Origin: Parachlamydiaceae bacterium
Lineage (GTDB): Bacteria; Chlamydiota; Chlamydiia; Chlamydiales; Parachlamydiaceae
DNA: 64,000 nt
Reading direction: 5' to 3'
Assembly: GCA_025451995.1 (NCBI GenBank)
Contig: JANWJE010000140.1
Coordinates: 1 to 64,000, forward strand
Below, piece after piece: positions 16,649-25,757 of this stretch. The notes under the pieces are model-generated. The model did no database searches. It worked only from the letters and a program-made list of their open reading frames with translations, and was not told the DNA's origin. The translations under genes and the position numbers were made by a program. Positions within the stretch are counted from its first letter, which is position 1. Each line of letters opens with the position of its first letter.

Positions 16649-17329
16649 ATGTTATTTGAATCAAATATTATTCAAAACTATCAATATTCTATTATTCCTC
16701 AGAATTTACAAGAACTAGAAGATAACATAGAAACTATTCCTCAATTATCTCTTACAACTCTAAGTTGTTTAGATATCAAACTAAAGAATCTAAATAAATC
16801 CTTTACCTCTGAAATTTTTTCAAAAGAACAATTTCAAAAGAAAATCGTTGAGATAAAAGATTTAAAAAATAGGCAGGAAAATCTAAAAGAAAATGAACAA
16901 TTTGATACATGCTCTGCCATAGGCAGAGGAATTGGCAATCTAGCTTGTTGTGTAACAACGATTGCAATATACACTGGAATACCATGGTATACGTATACAA
17001 CAGTTGCCGCTCAACTCGCCACTGAGGTTGCCGCACTCGCAAGTACTATGTCCTGCTCATATATCGGTATGCAAAATGCAGTGCGAGCAAATCAACCAAA
17101 TGTCTTTAAATTTCCCCATAAAGAAAGCCCTTTTTATATGGGATTGATTTGTGGACCTTGTTTTGCAGGTTATGAGGCAATTTATCAAATCCCTCGGAGA
17201 ATTAAATTAGCTGAACTTGAAATAACTATAAAGGAACAAACCCTAATTAACGAATTTGATCAATTGATTCATTTTTGCAATGAAAATGAGGAGCTAAATT
17301 TAGGTAATGAATATACTGCTTCCAGCTGA
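16649..17329 (+). CDS. Hypothetical membrane protein, 3' end supplied by a repeat
   Basis: About 226 residues, not recognised. The start at 16649 is preferred because AAGGAG (16637-16642) lies at proper distance; the in-frame ATG at 16643 abuts it. A helical polar N-terminal part (1-85) is followed by a Gly/Ala/Thr-rich hydrophobic region (about 92-130, with AQLATEVAALASTM) and a second hydrophobic stretch (about 150-170, FYMGLICGPCFAGYEAI). This bilobed layout is reminiscent of inclusion membrane proteins, but that is only a resemblance. The last codons (Y-T-A-S-S-stop) lie in repeat B3, so the original C-terminus was probably replaced. Confidence 0.6.
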   Translation: MLFESNIIQNYQYSIIPQNLQELEDNIETIPQLSLTTLSCLDIKLKNLNKSFTSEIFSKEQFQKKIVEIKDLKNRQENLKENEQFDTCSAIGRGIGNLACCVTTIAIYTGIPWYTYTTVAAQLATEVAALASTMSCSYIGMQNAVRANQPNVFKFPHKESPFYMGLICGPCFAGYEAIYQIPRRIKLAELEITIKEQTLINEFDQLIHFCNENEELNLGNEYTASS

Positions 17330-17480
17330 ATCTTGGACTTTTGGGCTGCTTCAAAGCCCCGGGGTTGAGAGATCGCATGAGGCTTTGTATTGATTTAATA
17401 CTATGCCTCTTGCGATCTCTCAACCGCGGGAGCTTTCAAGCTAGCCCAAAATTCCAATATTCAACAGGAAGCAGTATATA
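17311..17480. repeat. Family B long palindromic repeat, copy B3 (complete)
   Basis: A complete copy of about 170 bp with termini atatactgcttccagctgaa and ttcaacaggaagcagtatat. It contains gttgagagatcgca, its inverted copy, and the loop ttgatttaatac. It is the reference for the element's ends. It overlaps the 3' end of the gene at 16649 and lies 140 bp upstream of lpxC. Confidence 0.9.
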
Positions 17481-17562
17481 ATCAATTTAATGAAGTGGTT
17501 CGAACGTTCACTCGTTTGTAAAATTTTCACCTGTGGCACATGAAGTCTGATTTCTTTACTTG

Positions 17563-17583
17563 ATGAAAATCCTTGATTTTCAT
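17563..17583. promoter_or_regulatory. Small perfect inverted repeat upstream of lpxC
   Basis: atgaaaatc-ctt-gattttcat is a perfect 9-bp stem with a 3-nt loop, 38 bp before the lpxC start. It could be an operator or leader hairpin; the sequence alone does not decide. Confidence 0.35.
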
Positions 17584-17620
17584 TAACATGCTTCCATTTA
17601 TTTAGTATGAGAAAACCTAA

Positions 17621-18511
17621 GTGGGTACTGTGAATCCAGCTTTAGAAACTATCGTCCGGAAGCAGAAGACAATCAAAAATGCAGTCTCCTATTCTGGCCT
17701 TGGCATTCACACAGGCAAAGAAGTGGGTATTCGTTTTTGTCCCGCACGAGAGGGGACAGGGATTGTTTTTAAGCGCACCGACCTTCCAAGCCAGCCTCTT
17801 ATTCCAGCTACTGTAGAGTATGTACAGGATACATCAAGAAGCACAACGATTGGGATAAAAGATATCCGCATCCACACAGTTGAACATGTTCTCTCTGCAA
17901 TCAAAGCTTTTAATATAGACAACCTTTGTATTGAGATCAATAATATTGAGCCACCTGTCGGCAATGGGAGCTCGGATGTCTTTGTTGAAATGATTGAAAA
18001 AGGGGGCATCCAAGAACAAGAACACCCTCTTGTTATTTTTAAAATTGAGCAACCTGTCTATTGGTCGGAAGGGGATATCCATTTGGTTGCTCTCCCCTAT
18101 CCCGGATATAGAATTAGCTATACCTTGAGTTATCCCGGTTCTCCTTTTTTAAGTGGACAATATCATTCTATAGAACTCACAGAGGAATCCTTTAAAAAAG
18201 AAATAGCTTCTTGCCGAACATTTTCACTCTATAAAGAAATTTCTTTTTTGATCGATAAAGGATTAATAAAAGGGGGAAGCCTTGATAATGCAGTAGTGAT
18301 AAAGGATGATGTCATATTAAGTAAGGGTGGCCTTTTTTTTCCAAACGAGATGGCTAGACATAAAATTTTAGATCTCATTGGAGATTTATCGCTGATAGGT
18401 TTTGATTTTCATGCCCATATTATTGCCATACGTTCGGGGCACTCCACTAATTTTGCTTTTGCTAAACGATTATTAAATCACATTACTTCGGAGAAACAGG
18501 TCTATGGATAA
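17621..18511 (+). CDS. lpxC: UDP-3-O-acyl-N-acetylglucosamine deacetylase
   Basis: 296 residues. LpxC is the committed zinc hydrolase of lipid A synthesis. The zinc ligands are visible as H89 (HTVEHVLSA), H247 and D251 (ARHKILDLIGDL), and the C-terminal catalytic His is H274 (SGHSTNF). The N-terminal block TIKNAVSYSGLGIHTGKEV is typical. The start is uncertain: GTG 17621 or GTG 17630, neither with a strong RBS. Its last 8 nt overlap fabZ, indicating translational coupling. Confidence 0.97.
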   Translation: MGTVNPALETIVRKQKTIKNAVSYSGLGIHTGKEVGIRFCPAREGTGIVFKRTDLPSQPLIPATVEYVQDTSRSTTIGIKDIRIHTVEHVLSAIKAFNIDNLCIEINNIEPPVGNGSSDVFVEMIEKGGIQEQEHPLVIFKIEQPVYWSEGDIHLVALPYPGYRISYTLSYPGSPFLSGQYHSIELTEESFKKEIASCRTFSLYKEISFLIDKGLIKGGSLDNAVVIKDDVILSKGGLFFPNEMARHKILDLIGDLSLIGFDFHAHIIAIRSGHSTNFAFAKRLLNHITSEKQVYG

Positions 18512-18968
18512 CCCAAAAGGCCAATTACAAAGTTTGGATATAAAACAAATCATCAGCATTCTGCCCCACCGTTATCCTTTTTTATTAGTCGATCGAGTTT
18601 TAGAACTCGATCTTGAAAAAGGTTATGTTCTTGCTCAGAAAAATGTGACGATCAATGAGGCATTTTTTCAAGGACATTTTCCCGATGCCCCAATTATGCC
18701 GGGCGTGCTCATTTTGGAAGCTTTAGCTCAAGCAGGGGGGATTCTGGTTCATTTAAAAAGTCCGGGGGATAAAATAGCGGTTTTACTCAGTGTGAATCAG
18801 GCTAAATTTCGCCATCCTGTTAAACCGGGGGATGTTCTCCTTTTGAGAGGACAAGGACTTCATTTTAGCACCAAAGGGGGAAAGGTTAAAGCCGAAGCCC
18901 TAATTCAAGAAAAAGTTGCGGTTGAAGCAGAAATTGGTTTTGTCTTCGTAAATAAAAATCAAATTTAA
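18504..18968 (+). CDS. fabZ: (3R)-hydroxyacyl-ACP dehydratase
   Basis: 154 residues, single hot-dog fold. The enzyme removes water from 3-hydroxyacyl-ACP in fatty acid synthesis. The family opening IISILPHRYPFLLVDRV is present, with the catalytic pair H58 (FFQGHFPDAPIMPG) and E72 (LILEALAQAGG). It overlaps lpxC by 8 nt and precedes lpxA by 19 nt, so supply of 3-hydroxyacyl chains and their use in lipid A lie in one operon, as in Chlamydia. Confidence 0.97.
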   Translation: MDNPKGQLQSLDIKQIISILPHRYPFLLVDRVLELDLEKGYVLAQKNVTINEAFFQGHFPDAPIMPGVLILEALAQAGGILVHLKSPGDKIAVLLSVNQAKFRHPVKPGDVLLLRGQGLHFSTKGGKVKAEALIQEKVAVEAEIGFVFVNKNQI

Positions 18969-18987
18969 AAACTCACTAGATTTTCTT

Positions 18988-19842
18988 ATGCATCAAAATT
19001 CTCAGCACATCCATTCGACTGCAATCATTGCTCAAGGAGCTAAAATTGGTCGTAATGTCACCATAGAACCTTATGCCATCATCCATTCTCCTCATGTCAT
19101 TATAGAGGATAATGTCACCATCAAATCGCATGCTTATATCGATGGACACACGACCATAGGCGAAGGGACAACCATTTATCCGGGGGCCTGTATCGGCACA
19201 AAAACCCAAGATTTAAAATTTAAAGGTGAAAAAACCTATGTTAAGATTGGAAAACACTGCGATATACGTGAATGTGTAACGATTAATTCCTCTTGTCAAG
19301 AAAATTCCATCGTTGAAGTAGGCGATCATTGTTTAATTATGGCTTATTGCCATATCGCCCATAATTGCGTTGTAGGTAACAGAGTGATCATGAGTAATAA
19401 TGCAACACTTGCCGGCCACGTGATCGTAGAAGATTGCGCCATCATCGGAGGGATGACTCCTATTCATCAATTTGTGCGCGTTGGTCGCTATGCGATGGTC
19501 GGCGGAATGAGTCGAGTCACCCATGACATCCCGCCCTATACAATTGGAGCCGGAATCCCTTATAAATTTGGTGGTTTAAATATTGTTGGTCTAAAACGAC
19601 ATGGCTTTAACTTAGATGTGCGAAGAGAACTAAGCAAGGCATATAAATTCCTCTATCGCTCCCATCTTCATATTGAAGACGCTTTAAAGCGCATAGAAAA
19701 TGAAGTCATTCTTTTGCCGGAAGTGACCCATTTTCTAGAATTTTGTCGCTCGACGAAGAGAGGCTTAATGTGCCTTCAAGGAACAGAGGAAGAGCTCCCA
19801 CAGCAAGAGGAAGAAGAAGCAGAACTTGTCACCCCGCGATAG
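18988..19842 (+). CDS. lpxA: UDP-N-acetylglucosamine acyltransferase
   Basis: 284 residues. LpxA performs the first step of lipid A synthesis, moving a 3-hydroxyacyl chain from ACP to UDP-GlcNAc. The N-terminal two thirds are hexapeptide repeats of a left-handed beta-helix. The catalytic His is H125 in MAYCHIAHNC, the same number as in E. coli. The C-terminal alpha-helical domain ends in a Glu-rich tail (EEELPQQEEEEAE), which is longer than usual. Confidence 0.97.
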   Translation: MHQNSQHIHSTAIIAQGAKIGRNVTIEPYAIIHSPHVIIEDNVTIKSHAYIDGHTTIGEGTTIYPGACIGTKTQDLKFKGEKTYVKIGKHCDIRECVTINSSCQENSIVEVGDHCLIMAYCHIAHNCVVGNRVIMSNNATLAGHVIVEDCAIIGGMTPIHQFVRVGRYAMVGGMSRVTHDIPPYTIGAGIPYKFGGLNIVGLKRHGFNLDVRRELSKAYKFLYRSHLHIEDALKRIENEVILLPEVTHFLEFCRSTKRGLMCLQGTEEELPQQEEEEAELVTPR

Positions 19843-19855
19843 GAAAACCTCTGAA

Positions 19856-20800
19856 ATGAAAGTCGTTTTTTTTGGAACACCTCTTTTTGCTGCCCATGTT
19901 CTTGAATATCTGATCGATCATCAGGTTGAAATTGCGGCTATCATTTCAAAGCCGGATAAGCCTAAAGGGCGAGTTGGCCATCCCATTCCTACCCCAGTTA
20001 AAGAGGTGGCAATGGCACGAGTACCGCATCTCCCAATTTATCAGCCGGAAATTGTTTCAGATCCTTCTTTTTCAAAAATATTAGAAGAGTACGGAGCTGA
20101 TTTATTTGTCGTTGTGGCTTATGGCGAAATCATCAAACAACATTTATTGGATATGCCTAAAAAAGGGTGCATCAACCTCCATGCGAGTCTATTGCCAAAA
20201 TACCGAGGTGCAGCCCCCATTCAGCGCTCGATTATGGGTGGCGAAAAAGAGACCGGTGTAACCATCATGCATATGGTCAAAAAAATGGATGCCGGCGACA
20301 TGATTCATAAAGTCAGCGTAGCGATTCCCGATGAAGCCACATTTGGCGAAATTGAAGAAAATCTTTGCAATGTGGGAAAACAAGCTCTTTTAGAAGTGAT
20401 ACAGGCGTTTGAAAACGGCACTCCTTCAAGCATAGCGCAAGATGCGACACTTGCGACATTTGCGCCAAAGATTGAACTTGAAGATTGCCAAATTTTTTGG
20501 GACAGACCGGCGCAAGAACTCCATGATCTCATCAGGGGTGTCAATCCTTACCCAGGTGCCTGGTGCTATGTCAAAATTAAAGGGGAGAGAAAACGACTAA
20601 AGATTTCACTCTCTAGAATCACTGATCAAAAAGGGGCATCGGGGACCCTTTTAAATCGAGAAGAAAAAAAAGGGAATCTTTTAATTGCTACAGGCGATAA
20701 AGCCCTCGAACTTTTAGAAATCCAACTAGAAGGCAAAAAAAAGATGTCATCTGAAGAACTCACTAGAGGCCTCTCTCGATTCGATATTGAATTCTACTGA
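19856..20800 (+). CDS. fmt: Methionyl-tRNA formyltransferase
   Basis: 314 residues from ATG 19856 (a TTG at 19826 would extend it into lpxA and lacks support). Fmt formylates initiator Met-tRNA. The active site is visible as N107, H109 and D145 in INLHASLLPKYRGAAPIQ and KKMDAGDM, matching E. coli N108, H110 and D146. The C-terminal tRNA-binding domain follows from about residue 205. It ends the lipid A operon and is followed by a strong hairpin at 20830. Confidence 0.97.
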   Translation: MKVVFFGTPLFAAHVLEYLIDHQVEIAAIISKPDKPKGRVGHPIPTPVKEVAMARVPHLPIYQPEIVSDPSFSKILEEYGADLFVVVAYGEIIKQHLLDMPKKGCINLHASLLPKYRGAAPIQRSIMGGEKETGVTIMHMVKKMDAGDMIHKVSVAIPDEATFGEIEENLCNVGKQALLEVIQAFENGTPSSIAQDATLATFAPKIELEDCQIFWDRPAQELHDLIRGVNPYPGAWCYVKIKGERKRLKISLSRITDQKGASGTLLNREEKKGNLLIATGDKALELLEIQLEGKKKMSSEELTRGLSRFDIEFY

Positions 20801-20829
20801 AGGTCTCAGCTGGACTTTGGCATTTTTTT

Positions 20830-20871
20830 ATAATGGACCCCAAAAATTGTCCAATTTTTGGGGTCCATTAT
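20830..20871. terminator. Bidirectional terminator hairpin after fmt
   Basis: A perfect 20-bp stem (ataatggaccccaaaaattg and its complement) with a 2-nt loop (tc). It sits between the 3' ends of fmt (+) and the methyltransferase gene (-), where a shared terminator is expected. Confidence 0.8.
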
Positions 20872-20882
20872 ATAAAGTCGAG

Positions 20883-21608
20883 TCAGGGCTTCTGTGCGAT
20901 AAAATTCACATGAAAACAGGCCTCATCCAATTTATCCGATTCAATTTTTTTTAATTGAAAACCGAATTGATTTAAATAATCCCCAATTCTATCTCTTCTT
21001 CCTCTGATGACTGTGACCTCAGATAACCACAGTTTCAAGGCCAGTGGAGATTCCCCCTCGCAGAGAGCAAAATTTCCTAGAAAAAATCCTCCGGGCGCTG
21101 TGGCTCTAAAAATTTTTGAAAGAAGGGAACGATAGTCTTTAAAAGAAATATAGGGTAGTACATCCATGCATGTCACCATCGGATAGCGATTCAATCCATG
21201 TTCTTCATCAAATCGATAAGTGGTGATATTATTTTGAATAAAGGTCAATTTGCCTTCTGCTTGGTATCTTGATGCACAGGGCCATTCATTTGTAAATATC
21301 TTGGCGGGAGAAAAAATATTATTTAGATCGATGGCTACTGCATTCCACTTGCGCTTGATAAAGAGATCTGCATAAATGCCGGATCTCCCACAACCAAGAT
21401 CTAGGATTTCCCATTCTCTCCTTTGCTCCTTAAGCTCCCTTTCAAAAACAACACACTCATTTTTTAAGAAATCAAATACTACTTCCGGAAGAATTATAGT
21501 AATAGATTCAAAGCATTCTGCCATTCTCTCTTTTTTTTCTTCCAAGGAAGTTAATTGTAAATTTACTCCTGGGATTCCATATTCGGTAAAAGGACTGTTT
21601 AAATTCAT
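20883..21608 (-). CDS. Class I SAM-dependent methyltransferase
   Basis: 241 residues. Motif I WEILDLGCGRSGIYADLF (about 67-84) and a following acidic residue in NAVAIDLN show a Rossmann-type S-adenosylmethionine methyltransferase. MDVLPYISF and a GGFFLGNFAL strand fit motifs IV-VI. The target is not identifiable; small-molecule-type domains such as Methyltransf_11/25 look alike. It is convergent with fmt and is an insertion relative to the Chlamydia order. Confidence 0.75.
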   Translation of the reverse strand: MNLNSPFTEYGIPGVNLQLTSLEEKKERMAECFESITIILPEVVFDFLKNECVVFERELKEQRREWEILDLGCGRSGIYADLFIKRKWNAVAIDLNNIFSPAKIFTNEWPCASRYQAEGKLTFIQNNITTYRFDEEHGLNRYPMVTCMDVLPYISFKDYRSLLSKIFRATAPGGFFLGNFALCEGESPLALKLWLSEVTVIRGRRDRIGDYLNQFGFQLKKIESDKLDEACFHVNFIAQKP

Positions 21609-21778
21609 CGTTTTGAACCCTAATTTTAGTTGATAGAGCTAATAATTTATAAAAATTCAACTTTTCAAACAAGTGTTTACTTAAATAAATGAATGTTTTA
21701 ATATACTTCTTTAATTAATTGATTTAAATTATACGATAATGTATAATTATTTGTATAAATAAGGAGTAAGATTTTAAA

Positions 21779-22732
21779 ATGAAGATAATAGACTCGATAA
21801 ACCGATCTATAAATTATAGTATCGCTCAGATTGATCATCACATAAAAAAAACCGCTAATAGTCCAAGTGCTACAAAAAAGGCATTTCAAATCGTATTGAA
21901 TGCGATGGCCTTAATGGATTTGAAAACAGTGGGTAAAATTCAAAATCGAGAAATTACAATTATCTTGAGAGGGACAGTTGAACTTATTAATTTGTATGCA
22001 TCTTATAAAGACATCATATTTTGGGTCTATCCATTTTCAAAAGATACGCTGGATCAAAAGAGATTAAAAAAATCCCTCAGGCAAGAATTGCAATCGGAAA
22101 CAGGCAAAGAAAATCATCCAAAAACGAAGGAACTCGTCCAAAAAATCCTTTCAGAAGCAATGGAAGGAAATTTTTATAGCAGGGAAGAACTATTAGAAAA
22201 ATTGACGATTGCTTTGGAAAAAAATGGCTTTTCTCATGAAAAAGCGGAAAAAATTGCAAGTCATTTAATCCTTGAACAAAAATCTCGTTCGATTGCTGAG
22301 TTATTTTACAATGCTTGCTTTGGAATAGCAAATTTAGATGGAAATATCTTCTCGCTAAAAAAATGGAATCTCGCAGACTTATCAGCCATAGCCGCTACGC
22401 TAGGAAAACAATCTCCCATTTTAATGTTTGTCCTTAATCTAGGCGCTGACGTGTCAATTAATAGTTTGGTTATCGGCGGCTATGTTGTTTTAGTGGGAGA
22501 AGCCTCTGCTAAAACGGTCATTCATGCACAGACCTATTTTTCGACCAAAGATCAGTTTGAAAGAGAAAAAGCTTTTCATGATTTGCGGCTAGCATTGTTG
22601 GATCTTGCCTCAGGAACAGCAGATCTTGTAGCAATTGCGGCCCCGCTTGCTTTTACCCTCAATCCGACGACTGTCATCACGCTGGCTTTGATTTCCAAGG
22701 GAACTGGTTTGTTTTGCTTCTTGGTAAAATAG
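21779..22732 (+). CDS. Hypothetical membrane protein 1 of the Cap1-position cluster
   Basis: 317 residues, family not recognised. A helical polar N-terminal two thirds is followed by a hydrophobic C-terminal third with ILMFVLNLGADVSINSLVIGGYVVLVGEA and a final AIAAPLAFTLNPTTVITLALISKGTGLF. WNLADLSAIAATLGKQSPI resembles WKLIDTAKIADRIGQYPV in the protein at 22856, so they look like distant paralogs. AAGGAG precedes the ATG. It lies between fmt and rplC, where C. trachomatis has the inclusion membrane protein Cap1 (CT529). Inclusion-membrane function is inferred from position and hydrophobicity only. Confidence 0.65.
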   Translation: MKIIDSINRSINYSIAQIDHHIKKTANSPSATKKAFQIVLNAMALMDLKTVGKIQNREITIILRGTVELINLYASYKDIIFWVYPFSKDTLDQKRLKKSLRQELQSETGKENHPKTKELVQKILSEAMEGNFYSREELLEKLTIALEKNGFSHEKAEKIASHLILEQKSRSIAELFYNACFGIANLDGNIFSLKKWNLADLSAIAATLGKQSPILMFVLNLGADVSINSLVIGGYVVLVGEASAKTVIHAQTYFSTKDQFEREKAFHDLRLALLDLASGTADLVAIAAPLAFTLNPTTVITLALISKGTGLFCFLVK

Positions 22733-22855
22733 CTCTAATAAATAGGGACATTCGTCCCTATTTATCTTGATTTAATTAATTCAATATGTCAGAATTTTTC
22801 TTCCTTACATATAATCTTAAAACTCAAAAATAAACTATTTTCTTAGGAGAAAAAA

Positions 22856-23884
22856 ATGATTCAAGCTTCTATGCAATCATTTGTAGACTATTTGGACGCA
22901 GCAAAACAAAATGCCTTTGCGTCAGTAAAAGCCTTGAAAGAGTTGCGCAATGACCCAGATGTATTACAAAAAACTTTACAAGTTGGCTATGCTAGTCTCC
23001 AGTTGATTATGGAAAAATTTCCCTCTGCCTCTTATGGTCGTTTGTCTTCGACATGTACATTAGCGGCAGGAATGCATGATTTTTATCGCATCGTTCAATA
23101 CCCAAGAGATCTGTTTTTTCCAATTAATGCAGAGGGTATCAATGAATTTAACCTTGGGCAGGATCTCTTCAAGTTCATCAATGAAAAATATTTTGTGGAT
23201 GGTCTTAGCAAGGAAGAAGCAAATCTTTTAGAAACCATTTTAATCGATGAACTCACAAAACAGCTAGAATTAATGAATGCAAATTCTGATGCCTATCGCA
23301 ATTTTGCTGAGTTTCTCTCTCAAGTTGAAGTGCGTTTAAAGAAGAATAAGGACTTGGACTTCTCAGAAATCGATCTGAGCAATGTGGAAGATATCGAAAA
23401 AAATTATGCAAAACGATGGACAAGATATCCTTCAACGATTGAAAAAATAATGGGTTTGAATTGGGGACTGACCGATGTCCTAGCAATTGTATGGTGGGGT
23501 AGGGAATGGAAGTTGATCGATACTGCAAAAATTGCCGATAGAATAGGTCAATATCCCGTATTTCAACAATTTAAAGAATATCAATTGGAAACAATTCTCA
23601 TTGGGGCTGTTTGCTCAGCATTTGTTTTGAAATTGTTTGAAGCAATTAGAGTTTTACGCGATGAAGACTTGACAGAGCAAGACCTTTTTAAATACAGTTC
23701 GAATGTAGCGACATCTCTTGCTGAGCTTGCATTTTATGGTTCTATTTTTGGAAATTTAATAGGGAAAACGCAAATTAAACCTGTGGTGATAAATACCTTA
23801 GCTATCGCGGCTAAAGTTATAGGGATTATCAGCTTAGCTACCAGGCCAAAGCATAAATTTTTCCAAGAATACGTAACAAAATAA
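22856..23884 (+). CDS. Hypothetical membrane protein 2 of the Cap1-position cluster
   Basis: 342 residues. The N-terminus (ALKELRNDPDVLQKTLQVGY) and the C-terminal block (WKLIDTAKIADRIGQYP, then LRDEDLTEQ) match the protein at 24765 (LRAVRRDPEAFQKAGLVAF; WKVIDLSPLTKTLGRYP; LRTEDLSKE), so the two are paralogs. Several hydrophobic helices lie in the last 120 residues (ETILIGAVCSAFVLKLF; AELAFYGSIFGNLIG; TLAIAAKVIGIISLA). AGGAG lies before the ATG. No enzymatic motif is seen. Confidence 0.65.
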   Translation: MIQASMQSFVDYLDAAKQNAFASVKALKELRNDPDVLQKTLQVGYASLQLIMEKFPSASYGRLSSTCTLAAGMHDFYRIVQYPRDLFFPINAEGINEFNLGQDLFKFINEKYFVDGLSKEEANLLETILIDELTKQLELMNANSDAYRNFAEFLSQVEVRLKKNKDLDFSEIDLSNVEDIEKNYAKRWTRYPSTIEKIMGLNWGLTDVLAIVWWGREWKLIDTAKIADRIGQYPVFQQFKEYQLETILIGAVCSAFVLKLFEAIRVLRDEDLTEQDLFKYSSNVATSLAELAFYGSIFGNLIGKTQIKPVVINTLAIAAKVIGIISLATRPKHKFFQEYVTK

Positions 23885-23920
23885 AAAAAACATTAATTTT
23901 TCATAAGATTGAGGGTTGAA

Positions 23921-24772
23921 ATGGTAAATCTTTTAGATCGATTGGGATATGCTTTGGATAGCAGCTGCATGGGAATGATTAATGCGGGAGTTGCATTGAA
24001 AAAAGGAACTTTATGGATGGGTGAAAAGGGGAGTAGATCAGCCTATGATATCTACAGTTTACAAGGTTTTGTAAATACCTCCAAGATGTTAGTTGCAAAT
24101 ATGCGCGCGATTTCATTAATTCCTCGTTACAAAGGTGTTTTTGATGAATGCATTAAGTCGCTCGAAGCACAGAAAGAAATCTTCTATGCCACACTTGCAT
24201 TTGAATCTACCGCCGATTTTATCGAAGAAGAGGTAGTCGATGGAAAGAAAAGATATCGTTTCGCTATTCCAAGAGACAGAAATAATGAGATTGATTGGTT
24301 GAAAGTCTTTTATGGAATTGGCAATCCAATGGATACCTTGTCCTTCTTGCATCGCAACAATGTTGTAAGATTTAATACTCTTGCTAATTTAGGAGCGAGC
24401 TGGGGTTCATTTAAAATTTTTGGAACCGCTGTGAATGATATTCCTGTTTTGACGCACACAGCTAACCGTCCAAAAGACTTTTTTATCTTTCTTGGTTCGG
24501 CTTGCCAAGTTTACAGATGTCTCATAGAACCATCATTTTTTGATACGTTGAATCTCTTGAAATTTGTAAGTAATATCGGCAAAATTGTTTTGATAGGCAG
24601 GGGGGATTATTGGGTTAAACATAAGTATTTCATTCCCTTAACAATTGCTGATGTCATTACACAAAATTCAAGTTTACTCACATTATTTATTAGAAATGAA
24701 CGCGGAAGAGAAAGGCGCTTTAATAAACCGACACCTGTGGCACCTGTTGGACCAACCAAAGTAGATGGTTGA
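23921..24772 (+). CDS. Hypothetical membrane protein 3 of the Cap1-position cluster
   Basis: 283 residues from ATG 23921, chosen because GAGGG lies just upstream; an in-frame TTG at 23909 is less likely. A similar layout of helical N-terminus and hydrophobic C-terminal segments (FFIFLGSACQVYRCLIE; LLKFVSNIGKIVLIG) suggests distant relation to its neighbours, with GIGNPMDTLSFLHRNNVVRFNTLANLGA in the place of the W-x-x-I-D block. The C-terminus is basic and Pro/Gly-rich (RFNKPTPVAPVGPTK). Its stop overlaps the start of the next gene by 8 nt. Confidence 0.6.
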   Translation: MVNLLDRLGYALDSSCMGMINAGVALKKGTLWMGEKGSRSAYDIYSLQGFVNTSKMLVANMRAISLIPRYKGVFDECIKSLEAQKEIFYATLAFESTADFIEEEVVDGKKRYRFAIPRDRNNEIDWLKVFYGIGNPMDTLSFLHRNNVVRFNTLANLGASWGSFKIFGTAVNDIPVLTHTANRPKDFFIFLGSACQVYRCLIEPSFFDTLNLLKFVSNIGKIVLIGRGDYWVKHKYFIPLTIADVITQNSSLLTLFIRNERGRERRFNKPTPVAPVGPTKVDG

Positions 24773-25757
24773 TCTCTGTCAATTAAATAATACAATGGTA
24801 TCCTTATATGAAAATTGTAAGGATGCCTTTATTTCTATTCTCTCTGGGCTAAGAGCGGTGAGAAGAGATCCTGAAGCTTTTCAAAAAGCCGGGTTAGTCG
24901 CCTTTTCTGCGATCCAAGCAATTAATCTCCATTTCGGAAAAAATTATCTTCCAAATCTAGTGACACTTTTAGAAGAAGTCCCAACCTACGACTTCTTTGG
25001 GATCCTTAGGCTTCCCTATGCCCTTTCTCATCCCTATGGCGTAGAAAGAATCGACCAAGATAACACTCTTAATCAACTAGAAAGGCTTCTTTGCAATCAT
25101 CTTGAAATTGACGAAGATGACATTGAGCTAAAACTTGAAGTCCACCACTTTTCTCAGCAAAAATTACTAGAAGTGTTAGTGTTATTGGCCGAAGAAGAGA
25201 TCAGTTTTCCTCATGTGAGAGAATTGGAAAAATTCATCTTTCGCCATCTTGAAAATCATTGTCAACACCATTCACTATTTTTACATAAAAAAAAGTTAAG
25301 TTTCGATCAATTTAAAATCACTCTTTATCCCGTTTCAATGTTAGAAAACGGGGCCTTTCTTTTTTCGTCCATGGCAGATGTATTATGTGTTCCTGATTTC
25401 TTGCACAATTGGAAGGTGATTGATTTATCACCTCTAACAAAAACGCTTGGACGCTATCCTGCTTTTTCTTTTGCAACCAAATATTCATTAGGGGACCTCG
25501 TCTGGAGTTGTCTGCTCCTCAGTTTTATTTTACAAGCGATCCTGTCTGTAAATCAGTTGAGAACAGAAGATCTATCAAAAGAAGAGAGAAAAGAAATCAC
25601 TTGGAAATTAGTGGCCACTATTGCAGAATCACTCTTTTGTCTGTCAAATCTTTTGTGTAAAAATGCAAAAGTGATCAATCTCTTATGTTTATTCGCGAAA
25701 ACGACAGGTTTAGTGAGCTTCTTTATGCCTAGTAAATCATTTAAAGGTTATGACTAA
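24765..25757 (+). CDS. Hypothetical membrane protein 4 of the Cap1-position cluster
   Basis: 330 residues, clear paralog of 22856-23884. Conserved blocks are SGLRAVRRDPEAFQKAG near the N-terminus, SMADVLCVPDFLHNWKVIDLSPL, LGRYPAF, and a hydrophobic C-terminal part (LVWSCLLLSFILQAILSV; CLFAKTTGLVSFFM). An alternative ATG lies at 24795. It overlaps the previous gene and, by 8 nt, the next one, so genes 22856-26319 form one transcription unit. Confidence 0.65.
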   Translation: MVDLCQLNNTMVSLYENCKDAFISILSGLRAVRRDPEAFQKAGLVAFSAIQAINLHFGKNYLPNLVTLLEEVPTYDFFGILRLPYALSHPYGVERIDQDNTLNQLERLLCNHLEIDEDDIELKLEVHHFSQQKLLEVLVLLAEEEISFPHVRELEKFIFRHLENHCQHHSLFLHKKKLSFDQFKITLYPVSMLENGAFLFSSMADVLCVPDFLHNWKVIDLSPLTKTLGRYPAFSFATKYSLGDLVWSCLLLSFILQAILSVNQLRTEDLSKEERKEITWKLVATIAESLFCLSNLLCKNAKVINLLCLFAKTTGLVSFFMPSKSFKGYD

